This document shows positions 1 through 5,656 of a stretch of DNA of 7,293 nt, piece after piece. The notes beneath the pieces are model-generated. The model saw nothing but the letters and a program-made list of their open reading frames with translations, was not told the DNA's origin and searched no databases. The translations under genes were made by a program, and so were the position numbers. The stretch comes from Pseudomonadota bacterium. GTDB lineage: Bacteria > Pseudomonadota > Alphaproteobacteria > Sphingomonadales > Sphingomonadaceae. Numbering within the stretch: the stretch's first letter is position 1; every line of letters starts with the position of its first letter. Where the stretch lies: the NCBI GenBank assembly GCA_023387085.1, contig JAEWIL010000098.1:1-7293 (forward strand), given 5' to 3'.

Positions 1-217
1 GCCCGGCCCTTATCCCTTCGCGCAACACTTCGGCAAAGCGCTTGCCGGTTTCGGGATAGACATAGTCGCGCGCGAGCAGCGCGGCATATTTCTCGGCCAC
101 ACTATCGCCGTTGACCTCGTCGGCGGCCACTGCCGGCGAAGGCGCGATCGTCGGTGCCGCCGCCATCGCCGCGGCGACCAGCAGGCCCGAAAGAAGACGC
201 GAAGACCGAATCATCAT
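1..217 (-). CDS. Probable secreted S41-family peptidase, N-terminal fragment (cut by window edge)
   Basis: Only the first ~72 codons are present; the gene runs off the left edge. Two adjacent ATGs are possible, at 217 and 214. A GGAG ribosome site (221-224, minus strand) lies 3 bases from the first and 6 from the second, so 214 is the better start. The N-terminus has two arginines followed by a hydrophobic, alanine-rich core ending near AVAA, which is a Sec signal peptide. The mature start reads as a helix with AEKYAALLARDYVYPETG, then KRFAEVLREGI. This resembles the N-terminal helical domain of S41 (C-terminal-processing/IRBP-like) peptidases, where a Tyr-Val-x-Pro motif is typical. The catalytic domain is outside the window, so the family call rests on this short stretch and the overall architecture; export to the periplasm is more certain. 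A BlaI-type operator lies 56 bases upstream of the start. Confidence 0.6.
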   Translation of the reverse strand, partial: MMIRSSRLLSGLLVAAAMAAAPTIAPSPAVAADEVNGDSVAEKYAALLARDYVYPETGKRFAEVLREGIRAG

Positions 218-250
218 AAGCTCCAATCCAACCCCGGACCGGATAAGTGT

Positions 251-278
251 ATCATATAAGCAATACAGATCAACTACA
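251..278 (-). promoter_or_regulatory. Candidate promoter of the S41-like peptidase gene
   Basis: Read on the minus strand, TATGAT (251-256) is a good -10 match. TGTAGT (273-278) sits 16 bases upstream as a weak -35. The stretch is much more AT-rich than its surroundings. The -35 lies inside the BlaI-like operator, which would suit repression by steric blocking. Predicted transcription start is near 244, giving a leader of about 27-30 bases. The -35 is poor, so the placement is tentative. Confidence 0.4.
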
Positions 279-286
279 TTTGTAGT
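273..286. promoter_or_regulatory. Putative BlaI/MecI/CopY-type operator (TACA-N2-TGTA)
   Basis: The sequence ACTACA-TT-TGTAGT is an inverted repeat with six-base arms and a two-base centre. It contains the core TACAnnTGTA, which is the established recognition core of CopY ('cop box') and is shared by the BlaI/MecI winged-helix repressors. It lies between the stop of the small membrane protein gene (291) and the start of the S41-like gene (217), overlapping the candidate -35. The natural inference is that a BlaI-family repressor, released by proteolysis through an M56/BlaR-like sensor, controls the peptidase gene. Neither regulator is in the window. Confidence 0.55.
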
Positions 287-290
287 CGTG

Positions 291-488
291 TCATCGTTTG
301 CGCGCGAACCAGACGAGCAGCGCGCCGACAACCGCAAGGATCGCGCCGTTTCGCGTCCACACCCGGTCGCCGAGCATGAAGCTGCTTTCGGGCCAACGCA
401 CGACGTCGAGGCCCTGCAAGATCCACAACGCGCCCATCAGGATCGCGGCCACGCCGACGATCGCCATGATGCCCTTCAATGCCCCCAT
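291..488 (-). CDS. Small two-helix membrane protein, 65 aa, function unknown
   Basis: A 65-residue protein with a strong ribosome site (AGGAGAGG, minus strand) just upstream of ATG 488. It starts only 9 bases after the stop of the acyltransferase gene, and its Shine-Dalgarno overlaps that stop, so the two are almost certainly co-transcribed and possibly coupled. Hydrophobic segments lie at about residues 4-27 (LKGIMAIVGVAAILMGALW) and 48-62 (NGAILAVVGALLVWF). Between them is a polar loop with WPESSFMLGDRVWTRNG. The C-terminus is basic (RKR), suggesting a hairpin in the inner membrane with a cytoplasmic tail. I recognise no catalytic motif or named family. Tight operon placement and the clear ribosome site support a real gene; a role linked to the acyltransferase is only inference. 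Confidence 0.8.
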   Translation of the reverse strand: MGALKGIMAIVGVAAILMGALWILQGLDVVRWPESSFMLGDRVWTRNGAILAVVGALLVWFARKR

Positions 489-497
489 GATCCTCTC

Positions 498-1631
498 CTA
501 TCGCCGCTGCAATCCGATCAGCGGACGCAGCCAGCCGATGCTGCGCCCGATCGCGTAGAAAAGCCAGCATCCCGTGACTGTCGCCGCAAGCAGGATCAGG
601 AAGGACGGCAGCGGCGCCACCCCGCCGCGCAGCAGCCAGAAACCGACCAGCACGATGATCGTCTGGTGGATGATGTAAAAGGGGAACACCGCCTCCGCCA
701 GCATCGCGCGCCGTGGGTGGTCGCGGTTCGCATAGCGGTCGGCGATCCCGACCAGCGCGACGATCGACGCCCAGCCCTGCACCAGCCGCACGATCATGAG
801 GGTCGTGACGATCCCCGCCGGCGCCGGGCCTTCGTCCAACGCGCTCCACATCGCCCAGGCGATATAGCCATAGGCGGTCACCGCAAGCAGCGCCGCCGGC
901 GGCCAGCAGCGCGCAACCGCATCGAACAGCACCGGCCGCACGCGAAGCAGCCACCCGATAAAAAAGGGCACGAGATAGTGAAGATGGGTCGGCCCGTCGT
1001 CGACCAGCGCGTGCGTCTCGCGGTAGCCCGGAAAGGCAAACAGGATTGCGAGCCATGCCGCCAGCGGCACGGCCAGCAAACCCCAGCCGCCGAGCAACCG
1101 CGCCGCGCCGTCGGCGATCTTCGCGCGCACGCGTTCGGGGACGAGCGCCAGCACCGCGACCGCAAGCAGCGTGTAGACGAACAGGTAAACGACGAACCAC
1201 AGATGCTGCCACGTCGGCAGCACGATCCCCTCGAGCGTACCGAAGCGGAAATAGTCCGCGAGCCAGAAATGGATGAAGCCCCGGGCATAGCCGTGCTGCG
1301 TCACCAGCTCGATCCACGGCTGCACCGGAATGACGACGATGACCCCGAACAGCAGCGGGATCAGCAACCGCGCGCTTCTCGAACGCAGAAAGGGGCCCGG
1401 CGCGCCGAGCTTCGCAAACAACGCCGCGCTCGCATAGCCCGACACCAGGAACAGCAAGGGCAGCCGCCAGCTGTTCGTCGCCATCATCGGGATCTGGACC
1501 CAGTCCATCGGATGGGGCGTTTTGACGTGCCAGCCCCACGGCACGAAATACATGCCGATATGATAGAGGATCAGCAGCGCGAACGCGCCGATCCGCAGCC
1601 AGTCCATTCCATAATGCCGTGTCTTGGGCAT
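498..1631 (-). CDS. Acyltransferase 3 family integral membrane protein, OpgC/MdoC-like
   Basis: A 377-residue polytopic inner-membrane protein with about ten hydrophobic helices. It matches acyltransferase 3 (PF01757-type) proteins that transfer acyl or succinyl groups to extracytoplasmic glycans; OpgC/MdoC, which succinylates osmoregulated periplasmic glucans, is the best-known relative of this style. Visible hallmarks are the N-terminal YGMDWLRIGAFALLILYH with the conserved helix-1 His24, then LPLLFLVSGYASAALF (57-72), then the Arg-rich RSRSARLLIPLLFG (83-96) with Arg85 and Arg88. The start at ATG 1631 is chosen because homologous proteins begin with this (Y/M)DWLR helix and because AAAGGAGA lies at 1641-1648. 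The reading frame stays open upstream to 2027, but that part is arginine-rich shadow of the opposite-strand gene. Acceptor and donor cannot be read from sequence. It is divergent from the LytTR regulator and heads an operon with the 65-residue membrane protein. Confidence 0.88.
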   Translation of the reverse strand: MPKTRHYGMDWLRIGAFALLILYHIGMYFVPWGWHVKTPHPMDWVQIPMMATNSWRLPLLFLVSGYASAALFAKLGAPGPFLRSRSARLLIPLLFGVIVVIPVQPWIELVTQHGYARGFIHFWLADYFRFGTLEGIVLPTWQHLWFVVYLFVYTLLAVAVLALVPERVRAKIADGAARLLGGWGLLAVPLAAWLAILFAFPGYRETHALVDDGPTHLHYLVPFFIGWLLRVRPVLFDAVARCWPPAALLAVTAYGYIAWAMWSALDEGPAPAGIVTTLMIVRLVQGWASIVALVGIADRYANRDHPRRAMLAEAVFPFYIIHQTIIVLVGFWLLRGGVAPLPSFLILLAATVTGCWLFYAIGRSIGWLRPLIGLQRR

Positions 1632-1646
1632 GGCGGCGAATCTCCT

Positions 1647-1675
1647 TTGCCGGTTCGTGCCGCAATCGCTAATCG
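1647..1675 (+). promoter_or_regulatory. Candidate promoter of the LytTR membrane regulator
   Basis: TTGCCG (1647-1652) and TAATCG (1670-1675) are separated by 17 bases, an acceptable sigma-70-like pair. The predicted start near 1682 would give a leader of about 42 bases before GTG 1724. The -35 overlaps the ribosome site of the divergent acyltransferase gene, so transcription of the two directions would interfere. The matches are partial and this was found by eye only. Confidence 0.3.
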
Positions 1676-1723
1676 GGGACACGGCCGGCGGGCGATCCCG
1701 ACGGGACAAGGGGCGGAGCCGGC

Positions 1724-2584
1724 GTGACGGACGAACAGGGACGAGGGACGAATGGCGGCGCAGCCGGGACGAGCGGACCCGGCAGCGGGCTGAGCGCGCG
1801 CGCGCTGACCGCGCTGCTGCTCGGCGCGGTCCTCCTGTTCGGGCTCGTCCGCATCGCCGCGAACGTCTATTCCTACATCGCCGACCGCGAGGGCGCGGGT
1901 CTCGCGACGTCCGAGGCCCTCGCCTGGATGCTCGAGGGAAGCAGCCTCGTCGCCTGGACCGCAATGCTGCTACCCTGCTGGTTCGCCGTCCGGCACATCC
2001 GGCCGCCGCGCGTTTCGCTTCCCGCAACGATCGCGGTCCACACGCTGCTCGCGATTCCAGTCTCGCTCGGTCATGTCGCGCTGATGGTCGTCTTTCGGAC
2101 CGCCCTCTGGCGCCTGATGGGGATGGACTATCATTTCACCGCGCCCGACGGCTCGCCGCTCCTCTACGAATTCCGCAAGGATCTCTCGGCCTATGCCGAG
2201 TTTGTTTTCATCCTCTTCCTCATCCAGTGGCTTGTCGCGCGCTATGCCGCGCCGCCCGCCGCTGCGCCCGAGCGACGCGCGCTGACGGTGGATGACGGGC
2301 CGGTCACGCACCATCTGCCGCTCGACGAGATCGAGCATGTCACGGCGGCGGGCAATTATGTCGAGATCGCGTGGCGCGGCGGACGGCTGCTCCACCGCGC
2401 CACGCTGAGCGCGGTCGAAGCGGAGCTGGGTGCGCCTTTCGCGCGCATCCACCGCAGCCGGCTCGTCCGCCGCAACGCGGTGCGGCGTGTCGTCACCCAC
2501 AAGAGCGGCGACTTCGACGTCGAACTCGAAAGCGGCGAGACGCTTCGCGGGAGCAGGCGCTATCGGGGGAATGTGGAGGGGTGA
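1724..2584 (+). CDS. Membrane-anchored LytTR-domain transcriptional regulator
   Basis: A 286-residue protein beginning with GTG 1724, five bases after GGAG (1715-1718); no in-frame ATG fits better. A polar Gly/Thr-rich leader (1-23) precedes four hydrophobic helices at about 25-50, 66-90, 98-126 and 155-173. An Ala/Pro linker then leads to a LytTR DNA-binding domain (about 187-286). Domain hallmarks are LPLDEIEHVTAAGNYVEI (198-215), the conserved RIHRSRLVRRNAV (241-253), SGDFDVELESGETL (261-274) and the terminal GSRRYR (276-281). LytTR domains bind DNA through beta-strand insertion into the major groove. Here the usual receiver domain is replaced by a membrane bundle, so the protein may sense a membrane or envelope cue. 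It is divergent from the acyltransferase operon with only 92 bases between starts, making that operon and itself the first targets to suspect. Confidence 0.88.
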   Translation: MTDEQGRGTNGGAAGTSGPGSGLSARALTALLLGAVLLFGLVRIAANVYSYIADREGAGLATSEALAWMLEGSSLVAWTAMLLPCWFAVRHIRPPRVSLPATIAVHTLLAIPVSLGHVALMVVFRTALWRLMGMDYHFTAPDGSPLLYEFRKDLSAYAEFVFILFLIQWLVARYAAPPAAAPERRALTVDDGPVTHHLPLDEIEHVTAAGNYVEIAWRGGRLLHRATLSAVEAELGAPFARIHRSRLVRRNAVRRVVTHKSGDFDVELESGETLRGSRRYRGNVEG

Positions 2585-2589
2585 AACGC

Positions 2590-2687
2590 CGTCATTGCGA
2601 GGAGCCGCAGGCGACGAAGCAATCTCCAGCTATCGGCCTTGCGCGAAACCGCCAGCGGGAGATTGCTTCGCCACGCTCGCAATGACG
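2590..2687. repeat. Long imperfect palindrome, REP-like repeat copy 1 (between convergent genes)
   Basis: The left arm (2590-2627) reads CGTCATTGCGAG, a 14-base insert, then GAAGCAATCTCC. The right arm (2658-2687) is its reverse complement except that the insert is only 6 bases. The loop is 2628-2657. The same element recurs at 5546-5638 and 7272-7293. It begins 5 bases after the LytTR stop and ends 3 bases before the stop of the convergent carboxyltransferase gene, so it fills the entire gap. Elements with this GTCATTGCGAG core are widespread dispersed palindromes of many bacterial genomes. Here it could fold in both transcripts and serve as a bidirectional terminator or 3'-end stabiliser, although there is no U-run. 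Confidence 0.9.
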
Positions 2688-2690
2688 ACC

Positions 2691-4208
2691 TTAATCGAGC
2701 ACCCGCCACGCCAGCTCGGCAAATTCGCAGAGCAAGGGCCGCGTATCGCGCGGGTCGATAATGTCCTCGACCCCGAATTTCTCCGCCGTGCGGAACGGCG
2801 AGCGCACGCGGTTCAATCTCTCGCGGATCGCCTCCAGATGCGCGGCGGGATCTTCCGCCGCCTCCAGTTCGCTCTTGTACGCGACCTCGACCCCGCCCTC
2901 GATCGGCAGGCTGCCCCAGTCGCCCGACGGCCAGGCGAAGCGATACTGAAAGCGCTCGGCGTTCGACATCGCACTCCCCGCGATGCCATAGGCGCGGCGC
3001 ACCACCACCGACGCCAGCGGCACCGTCGCGCGATAGATGGCGTTCATCGCCTGCACCCCGTAACGGATCGTCCCCGTCCGCTCGGCCTCGCCGCCGATCA
3101 TGAAACCCGGATTGTCGACGAGGTGGACGATCGGCAGGCGGAACCGGTCGGCCAGCTTCACGAAACGCTCGGCCTTCTCGCTCGTCTTCGCGTCCCACGA
3201 TCCGCCAAGATAGCTGGGGTCGCTCGCCAGCACCGCGACCGGATAACCATCGAGCCGCGCAAAGGCGGTGATCGCCGCCCGCCCCCAGCGCGCGCCCATC
3301 TCGAAAAAGCTTCCTGCGTCGAACACCGCAGCGCATATCCGCCGCATCGAATAGACCTGCTTCGCCTCGCGCGGCACGATCGACAGCAGCGCCTCCTCGC
3401 GCCGGTCGACCGGATCGTTGCAGGCGGTCCGCGCCGCGCGCTCGTGGATCGACGAGGGAAGATAGGACAGGAAGCGCCGCGCCGCCGCGAACGCCTCGGC
3501 TTCGGACGCGACCTCGTCGTCGACGACGCCGTTGCGCGTATGGACGTCGACCCCGCCCAGTTCCTCGCGGTCGAGCGTGTCGCCGATCGCCGCCGCGACC
3601 GCCGGCCCCGCCGCGAACAATTGCGACAGCCCGCGCACCATGATGCTGTAATGGCTCGCGACGACGCGCGCCGCGCCCAGCCCCGCGGTCGGTCCGAGCG
3701 CCAGCGCGACCACCGGCACCGTGTCGAGATTGGCGATGATCTGGTCCCAGCCCGGGACGTGCGGAATATAGGTATAGCCCATATCCTCCAGCGTCTTCAC
3801 CGACCCGCCGCCGCCCGTGCCGTCGATCATGCGGATCAGCGGCAGGCGATATTCGTGCGCCATCGCCTCGCACTGGATGAACTTGCGGTGCAGCGCCGCG
3901 TCGGCCGCGCCGCCGCGCACGGTGAAGTCGTCGGCGGATGCGACCACCGGCCGACCGTCGATATTCGCGCGCCCAAAAATGAAATTGCTGGCGGCGAGGT
4001 CTTCCAGCTCACCATCGGGACCATATTTGCCGCGCCCCGCGATCTTGCCGATCTCGCGAAAGCTGCCGGGATCGATGATCGCCGCGAGCCTCGCCCGCGC
4101 GTCCATCTTGCCGCGGCCGTGCTGGCGCGCGACTTTCTCCTCGCCGCCCATCTTCTCGGCCATCGTCCGCCGCGCTGCGAGTTCGCCCACTTCTTTTTTC
4201 CAGCTCAT
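2691..4208 (-). CDS. Acyl-CoA carboxylase carboxyltransferase (beta) subunit
   Basis: A 505-residue protein of the biotin-dependent carboxyltransferase family (propionyl-/methylcrotonyl-CoA carboxylase beta type, usual length 500-540). This subunit moves CO2 from carboxybiotin to an acyl-CoA in the cytoplasm. The N-terminal half has the family start MSWKKEVGELAARR, GGEEKVARQHGRGK (21-34), DDFTVRGGAADAA (93-105) and the acyl-CoA oxyanion loop GTGGGGSVKTL (130-140). The C-terminal half carries the biotin-side signature DNPGFMIGGEAERTG (365-379) and YGIAGSAM (407-414). ATG 4208 is chosen because family members start there; the in-frame ATG 4244 would put the divergent inverted repeat inside the gene. 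No good Shine-Dalgarno precedes either. No biotin carboxylase/biotin carrier subunit is adjacent, so the partner must be elsewhere. Substrate cannot be settled from sequence alone. Confidence 0.9.
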   Translation of the reverse strand: MSWKKEVGELAARRTMAEKMGGEEKVARQHGRGKMDARARLAAIIDPGSFREIGKIAGRGKYGPDGELEDLAASNFIFGRANIDGRPVVASADDFTVRGGAADAALHRKFIQCEAMAHEYRLPLIRMIDGTGGGGSVKTLEDMGYTYIPHVPGWDQIIANLDTVPVVALALGPTAGLGAARVVASHYSIMVRGLSQLFAAGPAVAAAIGDTLDREELGGVDVHTRNGVVDDEVASEAEAFAAARRFLSYLPSSIHERAARTACNDPVDRREEALLSIVPREAKQVYSMRRICAAVFDAGSFFEMGARWGRAAITAFARLDGYPVAVLASDPSYLGGSWDAKTSEKAERFVKLADRFRLPIVHLVDNPGFMIGGEAERTGTIRYGVQAMNAIYRATVPLASVVVRRAYGIAGSAMSNAERFQYRFAWPSGDWGSLPIEGGVEVAYKSELEAAEDPAAHLEAIRERLNRVRSPFRTAEKFGVEDIIDPRDTRPLLCEFAELAWRVLD

Positions 4209-4223
4209 GGCGGCGAAGCTAAC

Positions 4224-4243
4224 TGACGTTGACGGAAACGTCA
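4224..4243. promoter_or_regulatory. Inverted repeat operator candidate between divergent carboxyltransferase and thioredoxin-like genes
   Basis: TGACGTT (4224-4230) and AACGTCA (4237-4243) are perfect inverted 7-base arms separated by six bases (GACGGA). The site is 15 bases upstream of the carboxyltransferase start and 21 bases upstream of the thioredoxin-like start, so one bound dimer could control both. The ACGTT/AACGT half-sites and 20-base span recall, from memory, operators of MerR-type regulators of acyl-CoA and branched-chain amino-acid catabolism (LiuR-like). On the minus strand the repeat sits between TTGCAT (4243-4248) and an AT-rich -10 region near 4218-4225, an arrangement MerR proteins use. 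The regulator identity is inference. Confidence 0.5.
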
Positions 4244-4258
4244 TGCAAAACCTATCGT
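4229..4258 (+). promoter_or_regulatory. Candidate promoter giving a leaderless thioredoxin-like mRNA
   Basis: TTGACG (4229-4234) is a strong -35 match and TATCGT (4253-4258) a fair -10, with 18 bases between. Transcription would start about 7 bases past the -10, at 4264-4266, which coincides with the ATG at 4265. No Shine-Dalgarno is visible before that ATG, so a leaderless transcript explains both facts. The -35 overlaps the inverted repeat, which would allow repression. Confidence 0.4.
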
Positions 4259-4264
4259 ACCGCC

Positions 4265-4765
4265 ATGACCCGCCTCATAGCGTTGCCGCTTGTCGCCTTC
4301 CTGCTCCTGCCCGCCGCCGCCCCGGCGGGCGAAGCGCGCCCGATGGCCGGCGTCGCCGAACCCTACAGGACCGACGCCTTCGATCCCGACGCGGACGCCC
4401 TGAAAGCGATCGACGCCGCGCTCGCCGCGGCCAAAATATCGGGCAAGCCTGTCCTGCTTGTGATGGGCACCAACGGCTGTCACGACAGCGCCTGGCTTGC
4501 CAATCTGATTGCGACCACCCGCTTCGCACCGGTGCGCGACCGCTACGAGATCGTCTTCGCCGACATCGGGGTGCCGCACGCAGGGCTTATACGGCATCCC
4601 GAGGTGCCGAAGCGCTTTCATTTCTGTATCAAGGGCACCCCGACGGTCGTAATCCTCGACGCCGGCGGTTATGTGCTGAACCGCAAGGCGGCGCCCAAGT
4701 GGCGCAACGCGGCGAGCCGCAGCGACGACGACATATACTGGGAACTGATGGAAGGGACGGAATGA
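4265..4765 (+). CDS. Exported thioredoxin-fold protein with CHDS active-site motif
   Basis: A 166-residue protein. Residues 1-21 form a Sec signal peptide (MTRLIALPLVAFLLLPAAAPA, likely cleaved around A21), placing it in the periplasm. The mature part has thioredoxin-fold features: a beta strand KPVLLVMGTNG, the active-site position C72-H-D-S75 followed by a helix, a strand EIVFADIGV, and the cis-proline loop KGTP (Pro126) leading into TVVILDAGG. The second active-site cysteine of the usual CxxC is Ser75; the only other mature cysteine, Cys121, is near the cis-proline and not a normal resolving partner. Such CxxS forms suit monothiol or reductase-independent roles rather than disulfide exchange. 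ATG 4265 is chosen for the signal peptide; the upstream in-frame TTG 4229 would bury it. The stop overlaps the SDR start by four bases (ATGA), so the two are translationally coupled. Confidence 0.8.
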   Translation: MTRLIALPLVAFLLLPAAAPAGEARPMAGVAEPYRTDAFDPDADALKAIDAALAAAKISGKPVLLVMGTNGCHDSAWLANLIATTRFAPVRDRYEIVFADIGVPHAGLIRHPEVPKRFHFCIKGTPTVVILDAGGYVLNRKAAPKWRNAASRSDDDIYWELMEGTE

Positions 4766-5541
4766 TGGCGGAGATCGATCTTGCCGGGCGCACCGCGCTC
4801 GTTACCGGCGCGTCGCGCGGCATCGGGCGCGGTATCGCGCTGGCGCTCGCGCGCGCCGGCGCCGATATTGCCGTGAACTATACGCGCGACGGCGAGGCTG
4901 CGGCGGAAACGGTGGCCGAGATCGCCGCGCTCGGCCGCAGGGCGAAGGCCTATCAGGCATCGGTCGCCGACGAAGACGCGAGCGCCGCGATGATCGCCGC
5001 GATCGAGGCCGATTTCGGCCCGCTGTCGATCCTGATCAACAACGCCGGCATCGCCAGCCGGGGCAAGAGCGTTGCCGACACCGACGCTGCCGAGGTCGAG
5101 AAATTGCTCGCGATCCACGCGGTCGGGGCGCATCGCCTGTCGCGCCTCGCGCTGCCGCAGCTTCGCCAGCACGACCGCAGCGACATCGTCATCATCTCAA
5201 GCATTGCAACGCTCCACCATGCCGCGAACGGCGCGCCCTATAATATGGCGAAGGCCGCGGGCGAAGCGCTCGCGCTGACGCTCGCCAAGGAAGAGGTCAA
5301 ACATGGCGTCCGCGTCAACATCGTCGCGCCGTCGCTGACCGTCAGCGACATGGGCGAACGCCTTGCGCGCGCGATCACCGGCGGCGACATTCACGATCTC
5401 GACGCGCGATTCCCGTTCGGCCGTGTTTCCACCCCCGACGATGTCGCCGCGGCGGTGCTGTGGTTCGTCAGTGACGCCAACCCCTATTGTTCGGGCCAGA
5501 AACTTAATATCGACGGTGCAGGACAGGCGAGCTTCCGATGA
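4762..5541 (+). CDS. Short-chain dehydrogenase/reductase (FabG-like SDR)
   Basis: A 259-residue classical SDR, the normal size for the family, predicted to be a cytoplasmic NAD(P)-dependent oxidoreductase. The Rossmann motif TGASRGIG (15-22) follows beta-1. Arg19 and the absence of an acidic residue in that loop are compatible with NADP(H). NNAG is at 93-96. The catalytic set is Ser147, Tyr160 and Lys164 (YNMAK), with the Ser-to-Tyr spacing of 13 typical of the family. The C-terminus carries FPFGRVSTPDDVAAAVLWFVS and GQKLNIDGA, as in 3-oxoacyl-ACP reductase-like members. Substrate cannot be read from sequence. Adjacent ATGs at 4762 and 4765 are both possible; the first overlaps the thioredoxin-like stop and is preceded by GGAAGGGA. 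A palindromic repeat begins 4 bases after the stop, so the transcript may end or be processed there. Confidence 0.9.
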   Translation: MMAEIDLAGRTALVTGASRGIGRGIALALARAGADIAVNYTRDGEAAAETVAEIAALGRRAKAYQASVADEDASAAMIAAIEADFGPLSILINNAGIASRGKSVADTDAAEVEKLLAIHAVGAHRLSRLALPQLRQHDRSDIVIISSIATLHHAANGAPYNMAKAAGEALALTLAKEEVKHGVRVNIVAPSLTVSDMGERLARAITGGDIHDLDARFPFGRVSTPDDVAAAVLWFVSDANPYCSGQKLNIDGAGQASFR

Positions 5542-5545
5542 TTCT

Positions 5546-5638
5546 CGTCATTGCGAGGAGCGCAGCGACGAAGCAATCTCCAGCCATCGGCTGGCCCGCT
5601 CGCTCGCTCGAGATTGCTTCGCTCCGCTCGCAATGACG
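5546..5638. repeat. Long imperfect palindrome, REP-like repeat copy 2
   Basis: The left arm starts CGTCATTGCGAG (5546-5557), has a GAGCGCAGCGAC insert, then GAAGCAATCTCC (5570-5581). The right arm is GAGATTGCTTC (5610-5620) through CTCGCAATGACG (5627-5638). It has the same orientation and arm sequences as the copy at 2590-2687. The loop includes three tandem CGCT units (about 5597-5608). It lies between the SDR stop and the S10 peptidase start, ending 7 bases before AAGGGG, so it could attenuate read-through or protect the 3' end of the upstream mRNA. Confidence 0.9.
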
Positions 5639-5656
5639 CAAAAGAAGGGGACAATG

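Noticed and set aside
248..267. Second inverted repeat TGTAT-N10-ATACA near the peptidase promoter
   Set aside because: The arms are only five AT-rich bases and they overlap the -10 region, so chance or promoter composition explains them.
111..1727. 538-codon open frame on the plus strand across the acyltransferase region
   Set aside because: It is antisense to the clearly recognisable acyltransferase, is rich in Arg, His, Gln, Asp and Pro with no domain, and has no ribosome site. Such frames are common opposite GC-rich genes.
1632..2027. N-terminal extension of the acyltransferase frame
   Set aside because: The extension is almost all Arg/Ser/Ala, overlaps the LytTR gene on the other strand, and the family N-terminus and ribosome site fit ATG 1631.
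2430..4226. 598-codon open frame on the plus strand opposite the carboxyltransferase
   Set aside because: It runs through the palindromic repeat and is antisense to a family-matching gene. Its composition is that of a GC-rich shadow.
3817..4761. N-terminal extension of the SDR frame to 574 codons
   Set aside because: It overlaps the carboxyltransferase (antisense) and the thioredoxin-like gene; the SDR Rossmann motif is at the normal position from ATG 4762.
5363..5656. N-terminal extension of the S10 peptidase, including a peptide such as RHCEERSDEAISS
   Set aside because: This peptide is the translation of the palindromic repeat and commonly appears in mispredicted genes. The lipoprotein signal begins at 5657 behind AAGGGG.
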